Assembly (NCBI GenBank): GCA_041650035.1
Contig: JBAZLY010000002.1
Coordinates: 1-64,000, forward strand
Source: JAQUQI01 sp041650035
GTDB taxonomy: Bacteria; Omnitrophota; Gorgyraeia; JABMRG01
Reading direction: 5' to 3'
Length of the DNA stretch: 64,000 bases
The notes under the pieces are model-generated. The model saw only the letters and a list, made by a program, of their open reading frames with translations. It was not told the origin of the DNA and made no database searches. This document shows positions 1 through 8,015 of this stretch, piece by piece. A program made the translations under genes and the position numbers. Numbering within the stretch: position 1 is the first letter of the stretch; every line of letters starts with the position of its first letter.

Positions 1-836
1 GCGACCCGGCAGACCTTAACAGAATTTATGTCAGGTCAAAGACCACCGGCAGGCTCACGCCCCTGGGCTCGCTTATCGACATAAAGGAAAGCGTCGGGCC
101 GCAGAATGTCCCGCATTATAATCAGTTAAATTCGGCAACCATATCGTTTAACCTCAAGGGCAATGTCCCTCTTGGGGATGCCACAAAGGCAATCTCCGGC
201 CAGGCGCAGGCCCTTTTACCGCCCGGGGCATCAGGCTCATTTCAGGGAGAGGCACAGCAGTTCCAGTCGGCACTGCAGAGCATGTCGGGATTGTTAATAA
301 CGGCGATATTTTTAATGTATATAGTGCTTGGTATTTTATACGAAAGCTATATACACCCATTCACCATACTTACCACGCTTCCCGTAGCGGCTTTTGGAGG
401 CTTATTAACACTTTTATTGTTCAGGTCTGAATTGTCCCTTTACGCCTATATAGGCGTGTTTATGCTGCTGGGCATTGTTTCTAAAAACGGCATTATCATG
501 GTTGACTTCGCCCAGCAAAACCTCTCCGAGGGCGCGAAGAGCAGCGCGGAGGCCATTTATAACGCCTGCTTGGTTAGGTTTCGGCCCATATTAATGACCG
601 GCGCATCAACTATAATAGGCGCCTTGCCCATTGCCCTCGGCTATGGTGCGGACGGCGCCTCGAGGCGGCCTCTCGGCCTAATAGTCGTAGGAGGGCTTAT
701 GTTCGCGCAGGTAGTCACACTTTTTGTAACACCCGGCATATATCTCTATATGCAGGAATTTCAGGAAAGGTTCCTTGACAAGTGGGAGCTTTCCCGTTCA
801 AGCGCCGGCCGCGCTTCATACGAATCAGAGGAATAG
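1..836 (+). CDS. RND-family efflux transporter, C-terminal part (partial)
   Basis: This is the C-terminal 277 residues of an inner-membrane RND (AcrB/MexB-type) drug or solute exporter; the gene begins upstream of the window and is open from base 3. The visible part starts in the periplasmic porter region ('TTGRLTPLGSLIDIKES', 'NSATISFNLKG'). It continues into membrane helices around 'ITAIFLMYIVLGILYES', 'TILTTLPVAAFGGLLTLL' and the conserved 'NGIIMVDFAQ' and 'RFRPILMTGAST' segments. It ends with a short hydrophilic tail. In this family, protons drive export together with a periplasmic adaptor and an outer-membrane channel, which presumably lie upstream. Substrate cannot be told from this fragment. 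Confidence 0.93.
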   Translation, partial: DPADLNRIYVRSKTTGRLTPLGSLIDIKESVGPQNVPHYNQLNSATISFNLKGNVPLGDATKAISGQAQALLPPGASGSFQGEAQQFQSALQSMSGLLITAIFLMYIVLGILYESYIHPFTILTTLPVAAFGGLLTLLLFRSELSLYAYIGVFMLLGIVSKNGIIMVDFAQQNLSEGAKSSAEAIYNACLVRFRPILMTGASTIIGALPIALGYGADGASRRPLGLIVVGGLMFAQVVTLFVTPGIYLYMQEFQERFLDKWELSRSSAGRASYESEE

Positions 837-916
837 GCCGGGGTTTAGACATACCGGCCTAATATATCCCCGAAACCCGTATTCTTTATAATTTATGTTG
901 CTTATTAGTCCTAAAT

Positions 917-949
917 TTGATACTATTTATTATATAGTAATAGTATCAA
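917..949. promoter_or_regulatory. 11-bp perfect inverted repeat, candidate operator
   Basis: TTGATACTATT (917-927) and AATAGTATCAA (939-949) are perfect reverse complements separated by an 11-base AT-rich spacer. The repeat sits about 15 bases upstream of the start codon of the next gene, in an AT-rich gap. Its size and symmetry suit a dimeric regulator binding over the promoter. It is not followed by a T run, so a terminator is less likely. The regulator is unknown. Confidence 0.45.
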
Positions 950-964
950 TCGAAAGGGGAGCGT

Positions 965-1567
965 ATGAAGAATAAAGCCGCGATATGTCTTGCCATTGCA
1001 ATAGTCCTATTGTCAGCAGTTAACGCGCAAGCCTTAAAACCTAAGACCGCGGAGGAGATGCCTTTTTTCGTTTATTACGATAATAATTCCCAGAAAAATC
1101 ATTTTGTGCCGTCAGGCTGGATGGGTGATTTTAGTTCAATCAAGATAAATCAATCATGCAGGGACAACCCCTATTCGGGCAATTCATGCATCGAGATAAC
1201 CTATACCGGTGAGCCGTCGCAGGGCGCCGGCTGGGTCGGTGTATTTTGGCAAAACCCTGAAAACAACTGGGGCTCTAAAGACGGCGGATTAAACCTGTCT
1301 AAAGCCGGCAGGCTGACCCTCATGGCGCGCGGCGCCAAAGGCGGGGAGATGCTTGAATTTAAGATAGGCGGCATAACAGGGCAATTTCCTGATTCGGATA
1401 CGGTAGGCATAGGCCCTCTCGCGCTTACATCTGAATGGAGTGAATACACCATTGATCTTGCCGGCGCCGAGCTTTTCTATATCAGCGGCGGTTTCGTGTT
1501 TGCCGCAAGCCGCATGGACAATCCCGACGGATGCGTAATCTATCTTGATGATATAAAATACGAATAA
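965..1567 (+). CDS. Secreted beta-sandwich (carbohydrate-binding-like) protein
   Basis: The 200-residue product has a signal peptide of about 22 residues ending near 'VNAQA'; GGGGAG sits just before the start codon. The rest is one domain rich in Gly, Trp and Tyr: 'PSGWMGDF', 'GAGWVGVFWQNP', 'NNWG', 'GGITGQFPDS', 'YISGGF', ending 'IYLDDIKYE'. The same domain forms the C-terminus of the next gene, with nearly every motif kept. Its length and strand-rich pattern suggest a galactose-binding-like or CBM-like sandwich acting outside the cytoplasm. The ligand is unknown and the fold is inferred, not shown. Confidence 0.8.
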   Translation: MKNKAAICLAIAIVLLSAVNAQALKPKTAEEMPFFVYYDNNSQKNHFVPSGWMGDFSSIKINQSCRDNPYSGNSCIEITYTGEPSQGAGWVGVFWQNPENNWGSKDGGLNLSKAGRLTLMARGAKGGEMLEFKIGGITGQFPDSDTVGIGPLALTSEWSEYTIDLAGAELFYISGGFVFAASRMDNPDGCVIYLDDIKYE

Positions 1568-1580
1568 CATTGAGGCAATC

Positions 1581-2768
1581 ATGCTAAAACCAATTGCGTT
1601 AATAACCATTGCCGCGGTAATTATTACCGGCGCCGCGGGCGCCTATTTTTATCATCAAAAAAATAAAGAGAACTTCGCCGGCAAAACAACCCAGAGAAAT
1701 GAGGCCTTTTATGTTTCAGGCTATGTCAGCCACAAAAAAGGCGCGGCCGGAGACTGGTCTGCCCTGACCCTTGATACGGAGATATCCGACGGCGACTATC
1801 TAAAGACAGCCAAGGGCTCCACCGTTGATATCAAATTCGGCAAGGACATGAAAAATATCATATCCGCTTCGGAGGATACAGCCCTTGGGATAAAAAGGAT
1901 AAAACTCTCGGGAGACAAGAACATAAATCTTGAACAGGGGAGATTGATGTCGGATCTAAAAGGCCTTGACCCGGGCAGTAAATTCGAGGTAAGGACACCC
2001 ACGGCCGTCTGCGGGGTCTTGGGCACAAGTTTTGAGGCTGTGGCAAAAGATGACCTGACTGTATTAAAGGTCTATGAGGGGAGAGTCTATGTCAGGGGCA
2101 CAGGCATACAATCCGTTATAGGCAAAGAGGTCATTGTTACCGAAGGCAATCAGAGTATTATCTATAAATCAAAGGCCCCTGAAAGACCAAGGCCGTTAAG
2201 TGAAGAGGATATGGAAAAATGGAGAGGGTGGAAGGGTGAGCTGGTATATAAGATGTTCCGTCCTTTTTATGTATATCTTGATGAAAATGACCCTAAAAAC
2301 CACTATCACCCATCAGGCTGGCTTGGGGATTATGACGCCATAAGAAGGCTGACATGGGAAGAGGATCCACATTCAGGCAAGGATTGCCTGCGTTTCAGAT
2401 ACACGGGCAAGACGCCGCAGGGGGCAGGGTGGGTAGGAGTTTACTGGCAAAACCCGGTCAATAATTGGGGCGATGTCCAGGGCGGTTATGACCTGACCGG
2501 CGCCAGACGCTTAAGCTTTTGGGCGCGCGGGGAAAAAGGCGGCGAAACCATAGTCCGGTTTGGCGTCGGAGGTATTACGGGGCAATATCCCGATTCGGTA
2601 AAGACCGAGATAGGGCCTATAGTATTGTCAAATACTTGGAGGGAGTACAAGATAGACCTCTCCGGCAAAGACCTTACCTATATCAGCGGCGGGTTTTACT
2701 GGATGACCGATAAAAATTCCAATCCGGACGGCGCTGTAATATATCTGGATAATATAATTTATGAATAA
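1581..2768 (+). CDS. FecR-domain protein with C-terminal beta-sandwich domain
   Basis: The 395-residue protein has an N-terminal membrane anchor (about residues 4-22). A FecR-like domain follows (about 45-200: 'GDYLKTAKGSTVDIKFG', 'RTPTAVCGVLGTSFEA', 'VLKVYEGRVYV'). The C-terminal domain (about 225-395) is a paralogue of the whole preceding protein ('PSGWLGDY', 'GAGWVGVYWQNP', 'GGITGQYPDS', 'YISGGFYW'). FecR domains often sense or organise envelope structures, but no FecI sigma factor or TonB receptor is adjacent here. The gene follows its neighbour by 13 bases and is probably co-transcribed. A role as an anchored sugar- or polymer-binding protein is inference. Confidence 0.85.
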   Translation: MLKPIALITIAAVIITGAAGAYFYHQKNKENFAGKTTQRNEAFYVSGYVSHKKGAAGDWSALTLDTEISDGDYLKTAKGSTVDIKFGKDMKNIISASEDTALGIKRIKLSGDKNINLEQGRLMSDLKGLDPGSKFEVRTPTAVCGVLGTSFEAVAKDDLTVLKVYEGRVYVRGTGIQSVIGKEVIVTEGNQSIIYKSKAPERPRPLSEEDMEKWRGWKGELVYKMFRPFYVYLDENDPKNHYHPSGWLGDYDAIRRLTWEEDPHSGKDCLRFRYTGKTPQGAGWVGVYWQNPVNNWGDVQGGYDLTGARRLSFWARGEKGGETIVRFGVGGITGQYPDSVKTEIGPIVLSNTWREYKIDLSGKDLTYISGGFYWMTDKNSNPDGAVIYLDNIIYE

Positions 2769-2793
2769 AGTCCGGCAAGGAGGAAATAAAGGA

Positions 2794-3087
2794 ATGAAAA
2801 TATTTATAACGGTCATAATATTATCATTTGCCATAGGACAAACATGCTGTGACATTTCCTACGCAGGGTCAAATAAAACATGGGCCAATATAGGTAAAGG
2901 TCTTGCAATATACGAAGGCGCCAAGGTGGTAACAGGCAGACAGGGAAATATCATTGATGATGTAACCGGCGGCATGCGGCCTACGCAAGGCTCATCCGGC
3001 GGTTCCTACGATTCTGGTTTCAATGCCGGTTATGAGGCCGGTTATAACGCGGGCTTCAGGCAGGGTGTCGAGAGAAGCGGCAAATAA
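2794..3087 (+). CDS. Small secreted protein with Gly/Tyr-rich tail
   Basis: I do not recognise this 97-residue product. The start at 2794 is preferred over the in-frame ATG at 2761 because GGAGGAAATAAAGGA lies directly before it and a signal peptide begins there ('MKIFITVIILSFAIGQ'). The middle ('TWANIGKGLAIYEGAKVVTG') resembles glycine-zipper-like envelope proteins. The tail has a near-repeat of 'FNAGYEAG', 'YNAGFRQG'. It follows the FecR-domain gene and is probably in the same operon, so an envelope role is likely. Confidence 0.6.
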   Translation: MKIFITVIILSFAIGQTCCDISYAGSNKTWANIGKGLAIYEGAKVVTGRQGNIIDDVTGGMRPTQGSSGGSYDSGFNAGYEAGYNAGFRQGVERSGK

Positions 3088-3127
3088 AAAATTTGCTTTA
3101 AAACATCCCAAAAGGCTTTATAAGGCT

Positions 3128-3448
3128 TTAATCTGTCCATGTTTTTTGACAATCTTTACAGGAATCCTCGTAGTTGTAACCGGCAGTAGTCCCTGAACCT
3201 TCAGGGGTCTTTACTCCTATATCACCGGCAGGCAGAGATGACACCGGTTGATACCACGTAGACGGCATACCTGGTGAAGAGACCTGTTGGCCTTGATAAG
3301 GCAGGTTTGAGCCGCGGGATTCATCCTCATTATAATAATCATCGCGGGTTTCCACGTGATCCTGGCCCGCGCGTGAACACTGGACGGCCGATAAAAGTAT
3401 CATCATGACCAAGACCGGCGCAATAGAGGATCTGATATTTATTCTCAT
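3128..3448 (-). CDS. Hypothetical secreted protein, possible lipoprotein
   Basis: The 106-residue product has an N-terminal hydrophobic signal (about residues 9-22) ending 'AVQCSRAG'; the Cys may be a lipidation site, although Gln at -1 is unusual. The remainder is hydrophilic and apparently disordered, rich in Ser, Gly, Tyr and Asp. A GGAG sequence precedes the start. It is the only convincing minus-strand gene in the left 41 kb. I cannot assign a function. Confidence 0.5.
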   Translation of the reverse strand: MRINIRSSIAPVLVMMILLSAVQCSRAGQDHVETRDDYYNEDESRGSNLPYQGQQVSSPGMPSTWYQPVSSLPAGDIGVKTPEGSGTTAGYNYEDSCKDCQKTWTD

Positions 3449-3598
3449 AATAATCTCCGGTGATATAATACCTCTTTACGCGGCATATGTCAATGACATG
3501 GGGCTTAAGGATTTGGCTTTTTACGGTCATTGATTTTTGTTTGTAGATTTAACTTTTTTGAAAATTTTCTTGAAAATGTACTCACCAAGTGAATACTG

Positions 3599-4010
3599 GT
3601 GCATACCATGAACAATCAAGCAAGGTTATCCTCAAAAGAGTTAGAAGCTAATAAGGCAATACTAAACCCTATTGCAGGCAAAGGGCGTTTGCCTTCCCTT
3701 CGCGAGCTTATGGCATTTTTACAGTATAAATCTCCCCGATCATCTTCTCTAATGTTTGGCCGCTTAAAATCTAAAGGGACTTTTCTCGAATAAGCTTGCG
3801 AAACTTGACGTAAAGTATTTCTTGTTAAGAGTGCCGGGCGATTCAATGAATAAAGCCGGGATCAATAATGGAGGTTTGGTTCTTGTCTTACAACAGCAGA
3901 CTGAAGAAAGTGGGGATTGGGTTAAAGAACATAAACCAATTATTTTAGATCGTGATTTTAAGGTGCGGGGAGTTGTAATAACAACACTATGGCAAGCAGG
4001 GGTATTATGA
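3599..4010 (+). pseudogene. Decayed LexA/UmuD-like (S24 peptidase) gene
   Basis: The first frame (3599-3793) encodes a LexA-like winged-helix start: 'GRLPSLRELMAFLQYKSP', 'MFGRLKSKG', then stops. A second frame, open from about 3783 to 4010, encodes the serine-protease half: 'FLLRVPGDSMNKAGI', 'GGLVLVLQQQ', ending 'VRGVVITTLW'. The two halves need a frameshift to join. Comparison with the intact LexA-like gene at 42644-43225 shows the cleavage-site linker and the block with the catalytic Lys are missing. The gene is therefore dead as an autocleaving repressor. It abuts the methyltransferase gene. Confidence 0.75.
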
Positions 4011-5149
4011 TAGATCAGTGTCATCTTCAATATAAAGAGCGAGTTAATTTAGGTAGTTATTATACAAAACCTGAATTGGTATCATTGGTGTATCATCTAA
4101 TTAGAAAAAATGTTAGAGATTATCAAGAGCATATCTTGCTTGATACATCTTGTGGCTATGGCTCTTTTCTCCAGGAAAAGCGCTGGAACAATAAAAGAAT
4201 AGGCGCAGATATTGATGAAAGCGCATTAGAAGAAGCAGCGTCTATCAGCCCCGATGTTTTTTTTATTCATAAGAATGCCCTTAATAATGTTTCACGGGAA
4301 CATTATCAATTGTCTGCTGGAGACAAAATCATAATAGTAGGCAATCCCCCCTATAACGACACAAGCTCTATTATAAGAAATAATATAAAGCAATCATTCG
4401 AGGATATTGAACCATCACTAAAAACAAGAGATCTCGGGATGTCATTTCTTCTTTCCTATAATAGACTATTTGCGGATTATATTTGCGTACTGCATCCGTT
4501 ATCTTACCTAATAAAAAAAGCCAATTTTACTTTAATTAAACCCTTAGCAGATAAATACACATTGATAGATTCTGTTATTATTAGTAGCGGAGAGTTTACT
4601 CAAACATCTAAAATAACTGCATTTCCCATTATTATTGCTTTATACAAAAGGGATCAATTAGGAATGGACTATAAATTTATCACGAATTATCTTTTTAGAA
4701 CTAAAGAAGGAAAAACGTTTAGATTGTCAGATTTCGATTCGATATCAAATTACCTAACGAAATATCCTAATCAAAAATATGTCAACCCAAAAGATGTTGT
4801 TGCTAAGTTTTGGACAATGAGGGACATCAATGCGCTAAAAAGAAGCCGCACTTTTGTGACAGAAACCACAACAAATACCATATTTGTTACAAAGAAATTA
4901 TTCGATTATTATTGTTATGTCGATATTTTTAAAAGATTCATTTCCCGTATTCCTTATTATTTTGGCAATTGTGACGTTATGATTAATAATGAAGATTTTT
5001 TAAAAATTAAAGATGATTTTAAAATATTCAGCTTAAAATGTCATCCATATTTAAGGTCGGATATACATTTAAACTATGGAGCGCAATTTAGCATGGATAA
5101 AATTGAAGAATATTTTTTGAAATTGCTGGGAGAACATTATGTCTATTAA
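4007..5149 (+). CDS. DNA adenine methyltransferase of a type II-like R-M system
   Basis: The 380-residue enzyme should transfer methyl groups from S-adenosylmethionine to adenine in DNA. Motif X-like 'GSYYTKPELV' is at the N-terminus, motif I is 'DTSCGYGSF' (SAM binding), and 'IGADID' follows. Motif IV is 'VGNPPYND' (catalytic NPPY). An upstream ATG at 3989 is in frame, but ATG 4007 has AGGGG at suitable spacing. The gene overlaps the next one by 11 bases, as expected for a methylase-nuclease pair. It is far more AT-rich than its neighbours, a sign of transfer. The recognition sequence cannot be read from the protein. Confidence 0.85.
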   Translation: MIDQCHLQYKERVNLGSYYTKPELVSLVYHLIRKNVRDYQEHILLDTSCGYGSFLQEKRWNNKRIGADIDESALEEAASISPDVFFIHKNALNNVSREHYQLSAGDKIIIVGNPPYNDTSSIIRNNIKQSFEDIEPSLKTRDLGMSFLLSYNRLFADYICVLHPLSYLIKKANFTLIKPLADKYTLIDSVIISSGEFTQTSKITAFPIIIALYKRDQLGMDYKFITNYLFRTKEGKTFRLSDFDSISNYLTKYPNQKYVNPKDVVAKFWTMRDINALKRSRTFVTETTTNTIFVTKKLFDYYCYVDIFKRFISRIPYYFGNCDVMINNEDFLKIKDDFKIFSLKCHPYLRSDIHLNYGAQFSMDKIEEYFLKLLGEHYVY

Positions 5150-5900
5150 AACAAAAGATGATAATAAAAAAGAAATTATTATTGCAATACCATTAACAAA
5201 AGGAACTGAAAAAACTCGCATTAAAAAGAGAAGAATACTTAATGAGTATGGGTTTCCAGTTGCGACGCGAACGGATGCTTTTTGTCAACAATGTTACGTT
5301 GAGTGGCAAATAGGATATGATGTTGTAGTTTATGAGCCGGATAAATTATCCAAGACTACATTAAAGAACCAGCGTTTTATCGGCGCAAATGGTAAAGAAA
5401 AAACATTGTATGAATTATCAGAATATATCTATTATTTTTATAAGTGGAATGTAGTCTCGAATGAAGAACTAACCGGCATCAAGAATTTTCTTGAAACTAC
5501 TGATTTGGATATATTGTTGGATGTAAACAAAGATTATATGATTGAAAGAGGGCACCCTATACCTAAGAAGTTATTTAATATTGATTTTGAGTATACTCAA
5601 GTGAAATACCCATTGCTTATTCACAAATTTGATCCATTTGAAATTATTACGGAAATCAAAGTTACCGAAAAACAATATGCTGCAGGTGTCCAGCCTATGT
5701 TATATTTTTGTTTTCCGGTTACAGAATTGAAAACCGCTGTTCCCTTAGTAGGCAGGGTTGCGGAAAAGAAAGAAAACGCGGATTTTATTATTAATTCATC
5801 AAATATTCAAGTTTTTCTTGAAGTATTAAAAATATTTGGCATTTTAAGCGAAAACCATAGGAAAGATATAATTTCAATAATTAATGTGATTTTGAGCTAA
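5139..5900 (+). CDS. Putative restriction endonuclease partner
   Basis: The 253-residue product has no family signature that I recognise. It is assigned from context: it overlaps the adenine methyltransferase by 11 bases, shares its low GC content, and is followed by mobile-element debris. A Cys pair occurs at 'AFCQQCYVEW'. 'EIITEIKV' (about residue 170) could be the ExK half of a PD-(D/E)xK nuclease site, and acidic residues upstream ('TDLDILLDVNKDY') could supply the other metal ligand. Both are guesses. It could instead be a regulatory or specificity protein. Confidence 0.55.
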   Translation: MSIKTKDDNKKEIIIAIPLTKGTEKTRIKKRRILNEYGFPVATRTDAFCQQCYVEWQIGYDVVVYEPDKLSKTTLKNQRFIGANGKEKTLYELSEYIYYFYKWNVVSNEELTGIKNFLETTDLDILLDVNKDYMIERGHPIPKKLFNIDFEYTQVKYPLLIHKFDPFEIITEIKVTEKQYAAGVQPMLYFCFPVTELKTAVPLVGRVAEKKENADFIINSSNIQVFLEVLKIFGILSENHRKDIISIINVILS

Positions 5901-6082
5901 TATTAGCTAATAAAGTCTTTGATTAATAGCTTAGCTCTAAAAATTTCTTATTGCCGACACTATGCCAGATTTTAATTCTTATGAGTAATTGACAGTATCG
6001 GACTTGTGGAGTTAGTTTTGCGCCAACTTCGGGGAACCATCACAGACGAACAGACCCGTTTAATAACCTTTATCATAGAAAG

Positions 6083-6258
6083 TTGAAAGGAGGTAATTTA
6101 AAGCTTATAAGCATAGACGGCGCAGGAGACCTGTATTCGGTTGTAGATGTAGTATATCCCCATGTTCCTATTCAAAGGATGTTGGAGACATAAACAGGCC
6201 AATGTATCAAGCTATCTTAAAAAAGCATATCAAGATGCTTGCATAAAAAGAGCAAGAT
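6083..6258 (+). pseudogene. IS256/Mutator-type transposase remnant
   Basis: Translation from 6083 gives 'LKGGNLKLISIDGAGDLY', then 'VVYPHVPIQ'. After a shift of one frame near 6175 it continues 'CWRHKQANVSSYLKKAYQ'. This matches the conserved middle of IS256-family transposases, where a DG(A/H)xGL block is followed by a Pro-rich step and Q-x-C-x-x-H-K-x-x-N. Only about 58 codons survive, with a frameshift and no visible ends. The remaining bases of the 5901-6317 gap show nothing else that I can support, apart from a weak GCAAGA/TCTTGC stem near 6252-6276. Confidence 0.7.
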
Positions 6259-6335
6259 TTTTTATTTTTTTCTTGCATCAAGCGCTAAAATGTGTTATAT
6301 TCATACTTGAAATTTAAATGGTTCAGCCCACCGAG

Positions 6336-6381
6336 AAGGGCCTGTTGGTTATAGTTTATCTTTTCCGATGGGCCCTTTTTT
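6336..6381 (+). terminator. Hairpin plus T run at the start of the FAD-oxidase gene
   Basis: AAGGGCC (6336-6342) pairs with GGCCCTT (6371-6377) across a 28-base loop and runs into TTTTTT (6376-6381). It ends six bases before the preferred start codon at 6387. It may terminate readthrough from the foreign island or act as a leader attenuator. The large loop lowers confidence. Confidence 0.4.
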
Positions 6382-6386
6382 ATGCC

Positions 6387-7874
6387 ATGATAATAAAAAA
6401 AGACCCTGATATCATCAAAGGCTATCTTGAGGATTATTCCAACCTCAAGTCCGGTTTTTGCGAAGGCGTTTATATCGCTCAAACGGAGGATGATGTCCGT
6501 CAGGCCCTTTTAGATTCAGCCTCTTCCAATACCCCTTTGACCGTGACCGGCGCCGGCACAGGCGTGGCAGGCGCCAGGATACCTTTTGGAGGTAATGTCC
6601 TCTCCCTTGAACAGTTAAATACCATAAGCGGCATCAGGAAACTGCCGGACGGTATAGCTGAAATAACGCTCGGGCCGGGATGCGCGCTGAAAAACCTGCT
6701 GGCAAAGGCTGACGAGAACGGTTATTTTTATCCGCCGGACCCTACGGAAAAAACATCATTTGTCGCGGGAAACATCTCGACATCAGCTTCGGGGGCAAAG
6801 AGTTTCAAATACGGCACCACGAGAGATTTCATCACAGGGCTAAGGATCATGCTTTCAAGCGGTCAGACGCTCAATCTCAAACGCGGAGAGGGCTTTGCCG
6901 ATAAAAGACGCCTTAACATTATTACCGAAGCCGGCCGCAGGCTGGCTCTGACTCTACCGGCATACGATATGCCCCGGGTAAAAAACGCGGCAGGATACTA
7001 CATAAAAGACAACATGGACGCCATAGACCTTTTCATCGGACAAGAGGGAACGCTTGGCATAATATTAAGCGCTACGCTTAAACTGATAAAAAGGCCCTGC
7101 CCGTTCATGGATTGTTACGCCTTCTTTAGAAATTACAAAGACGCTGTTTTTTTCGCGCTAAAGGCAAGAGAACACAGCCTCAACAAGGACTCCGCGCTTG
7201 ACGCCGCCTCCATTGAATTCTTTGATCTTAACACACTAAAACTTTTAAGACAGAGACATGATATAATACCCGTCCCGTCCGAGAGCGCCGTGTATTTCCA
7301 GCAAGAGATGCCGGGGGATAACGATGACAGGCTCATAAACGCGTGGGCGGACCTTATAACGCGCTGTAACGGCCTGACGGATGAGACGTGGCTCGCCCTG
7401 ACGGACAAAGACAGACAAAGGTTTGCCGCTATAAGACATGATGTCCCGGATATGGTAAACGAGTATTTAAAAAGACATAATATGTCAAAGATAGGCACTG
7501 ATATGGCCGTGGCGCATAAGAACCTGCCGCTTATGATGGAATACTGTAATGATATGCTTACGCGGGCAGGACTTAGATATCTATGTTTCGGCCATATCGG
7601 CCAGGCCCATCTGCATATAAACATCCTGCCCAAAGATGCCGCCGAGGATCAAAAGGCAAGGCTTGTATATGATAAGCTGGTTAGAAAAGCCGTATCGCTT
7701 GGCGGGACGCCTACCGCCGAGCATGGCATCGGAAAGGTTAAACACCGCTACCTTGAAATACTTTACGGGAAAAAGGCCGTATCACAGATGGCACGGCTTA
7801 AAAAACAGCTTGATGCTTCCTGCATACTGGGACTTGACAATATTTTTTCAAAACAACTGCTCAAGTCAATCTGA
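6387..7874 (+). CDS. FAD-linked oxidase, GlcD / D-lactate dehydrogenase type
   Basis: The 495-residue flavoenzyme belongs to the VAO/GlcD family, which oxidises 2-hydroxy acids such as glycolate or D-lactate. The N-terminal FAD-binding domain shows 'VTGAGTGVAGARIPFGG', 'EITLGPGCALKNLLAKA', 'NISTSASGAKSFKYG' and 'IGQEGTLGIILSATLKL'. The C-terminal cap domain has the family's 'GHIGQAHLHINILP' and 'PTAEHGIGKVKHRYL'. The frame is open from 6318, but the first part is encoded by the terminator-like hairpin, so ATG 6387 is preferred. No iron-sulfur partner (GlcF-type) is adjacent. The substrate is uncertain. Confidence 0.88.
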   Translation: MIIKKDPDIIKGYLEDYSNLKSGFCEGVYIAQTEDDVRQALLDSASSNTPLTVTGAGTGVAGARIPFGGNVLSLEQLNTISGIRKLPDGIAEITLGPGCALKNLLAKADENGYFYPPDPTEKTSFVAGNISTSASGAKSFKYGTTRDFITGLRIMLSSGQTLNLKRGEGFADKRRLNIITEAGRRLALTLPAYDMPRVKNAAGYYIKDNMDAIDLFIGQEGTLGIILSATLKLIKRPCPFMDCYAFFRNYKDAVFFALKAREHSLNKDSALDAASIEFFDLNTLKLLRQRHDIIPVPSESAVYFQQEMPGDNDDRLINAWADLITRCNGLTDETWLALTDKDRQRFAAIRHDVPDMVNEYLKRHNMSKIGTDMAVAHKNLPLMMEYCNDMLTRAGLRYLCFGHIGQAHLHINILPKDAAEDQKARLVYDKLVRKAVSLGGTPTAEHGIGKVKHRYLEILYGKKAVSQMARLKKQLDASCILGLDNIFSKQLLKSI

Positions 7875-7958
7875 TAAAATATCATCACGGAAAACAATAC
7901 GGCTTGCGTATCCGCCATGTGAATACGTGCGGCAAATACTCAATAAATAATTTGGTGC

Positions 7959-7987
7959 TTGAGTGTATGCTATATTTATTATATAAT
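7959..7987 (+). promoter_or_regulatory. Sigma70-type promoter
   Basis: TTGAGT (7959-7964) and TATAAT (7982-7987) are separated by 17 bases. The expected start point is near 7994, giving a leader of about 22 bases before ATG 8016. It would drive the nucleotidyltransferase-like gene and the TPM gene that overlaps it. Confidence 0.6.
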
Positions 7988-8015
7988 ACATGCACTAACG
8001 CAAGAAAGGATATTT

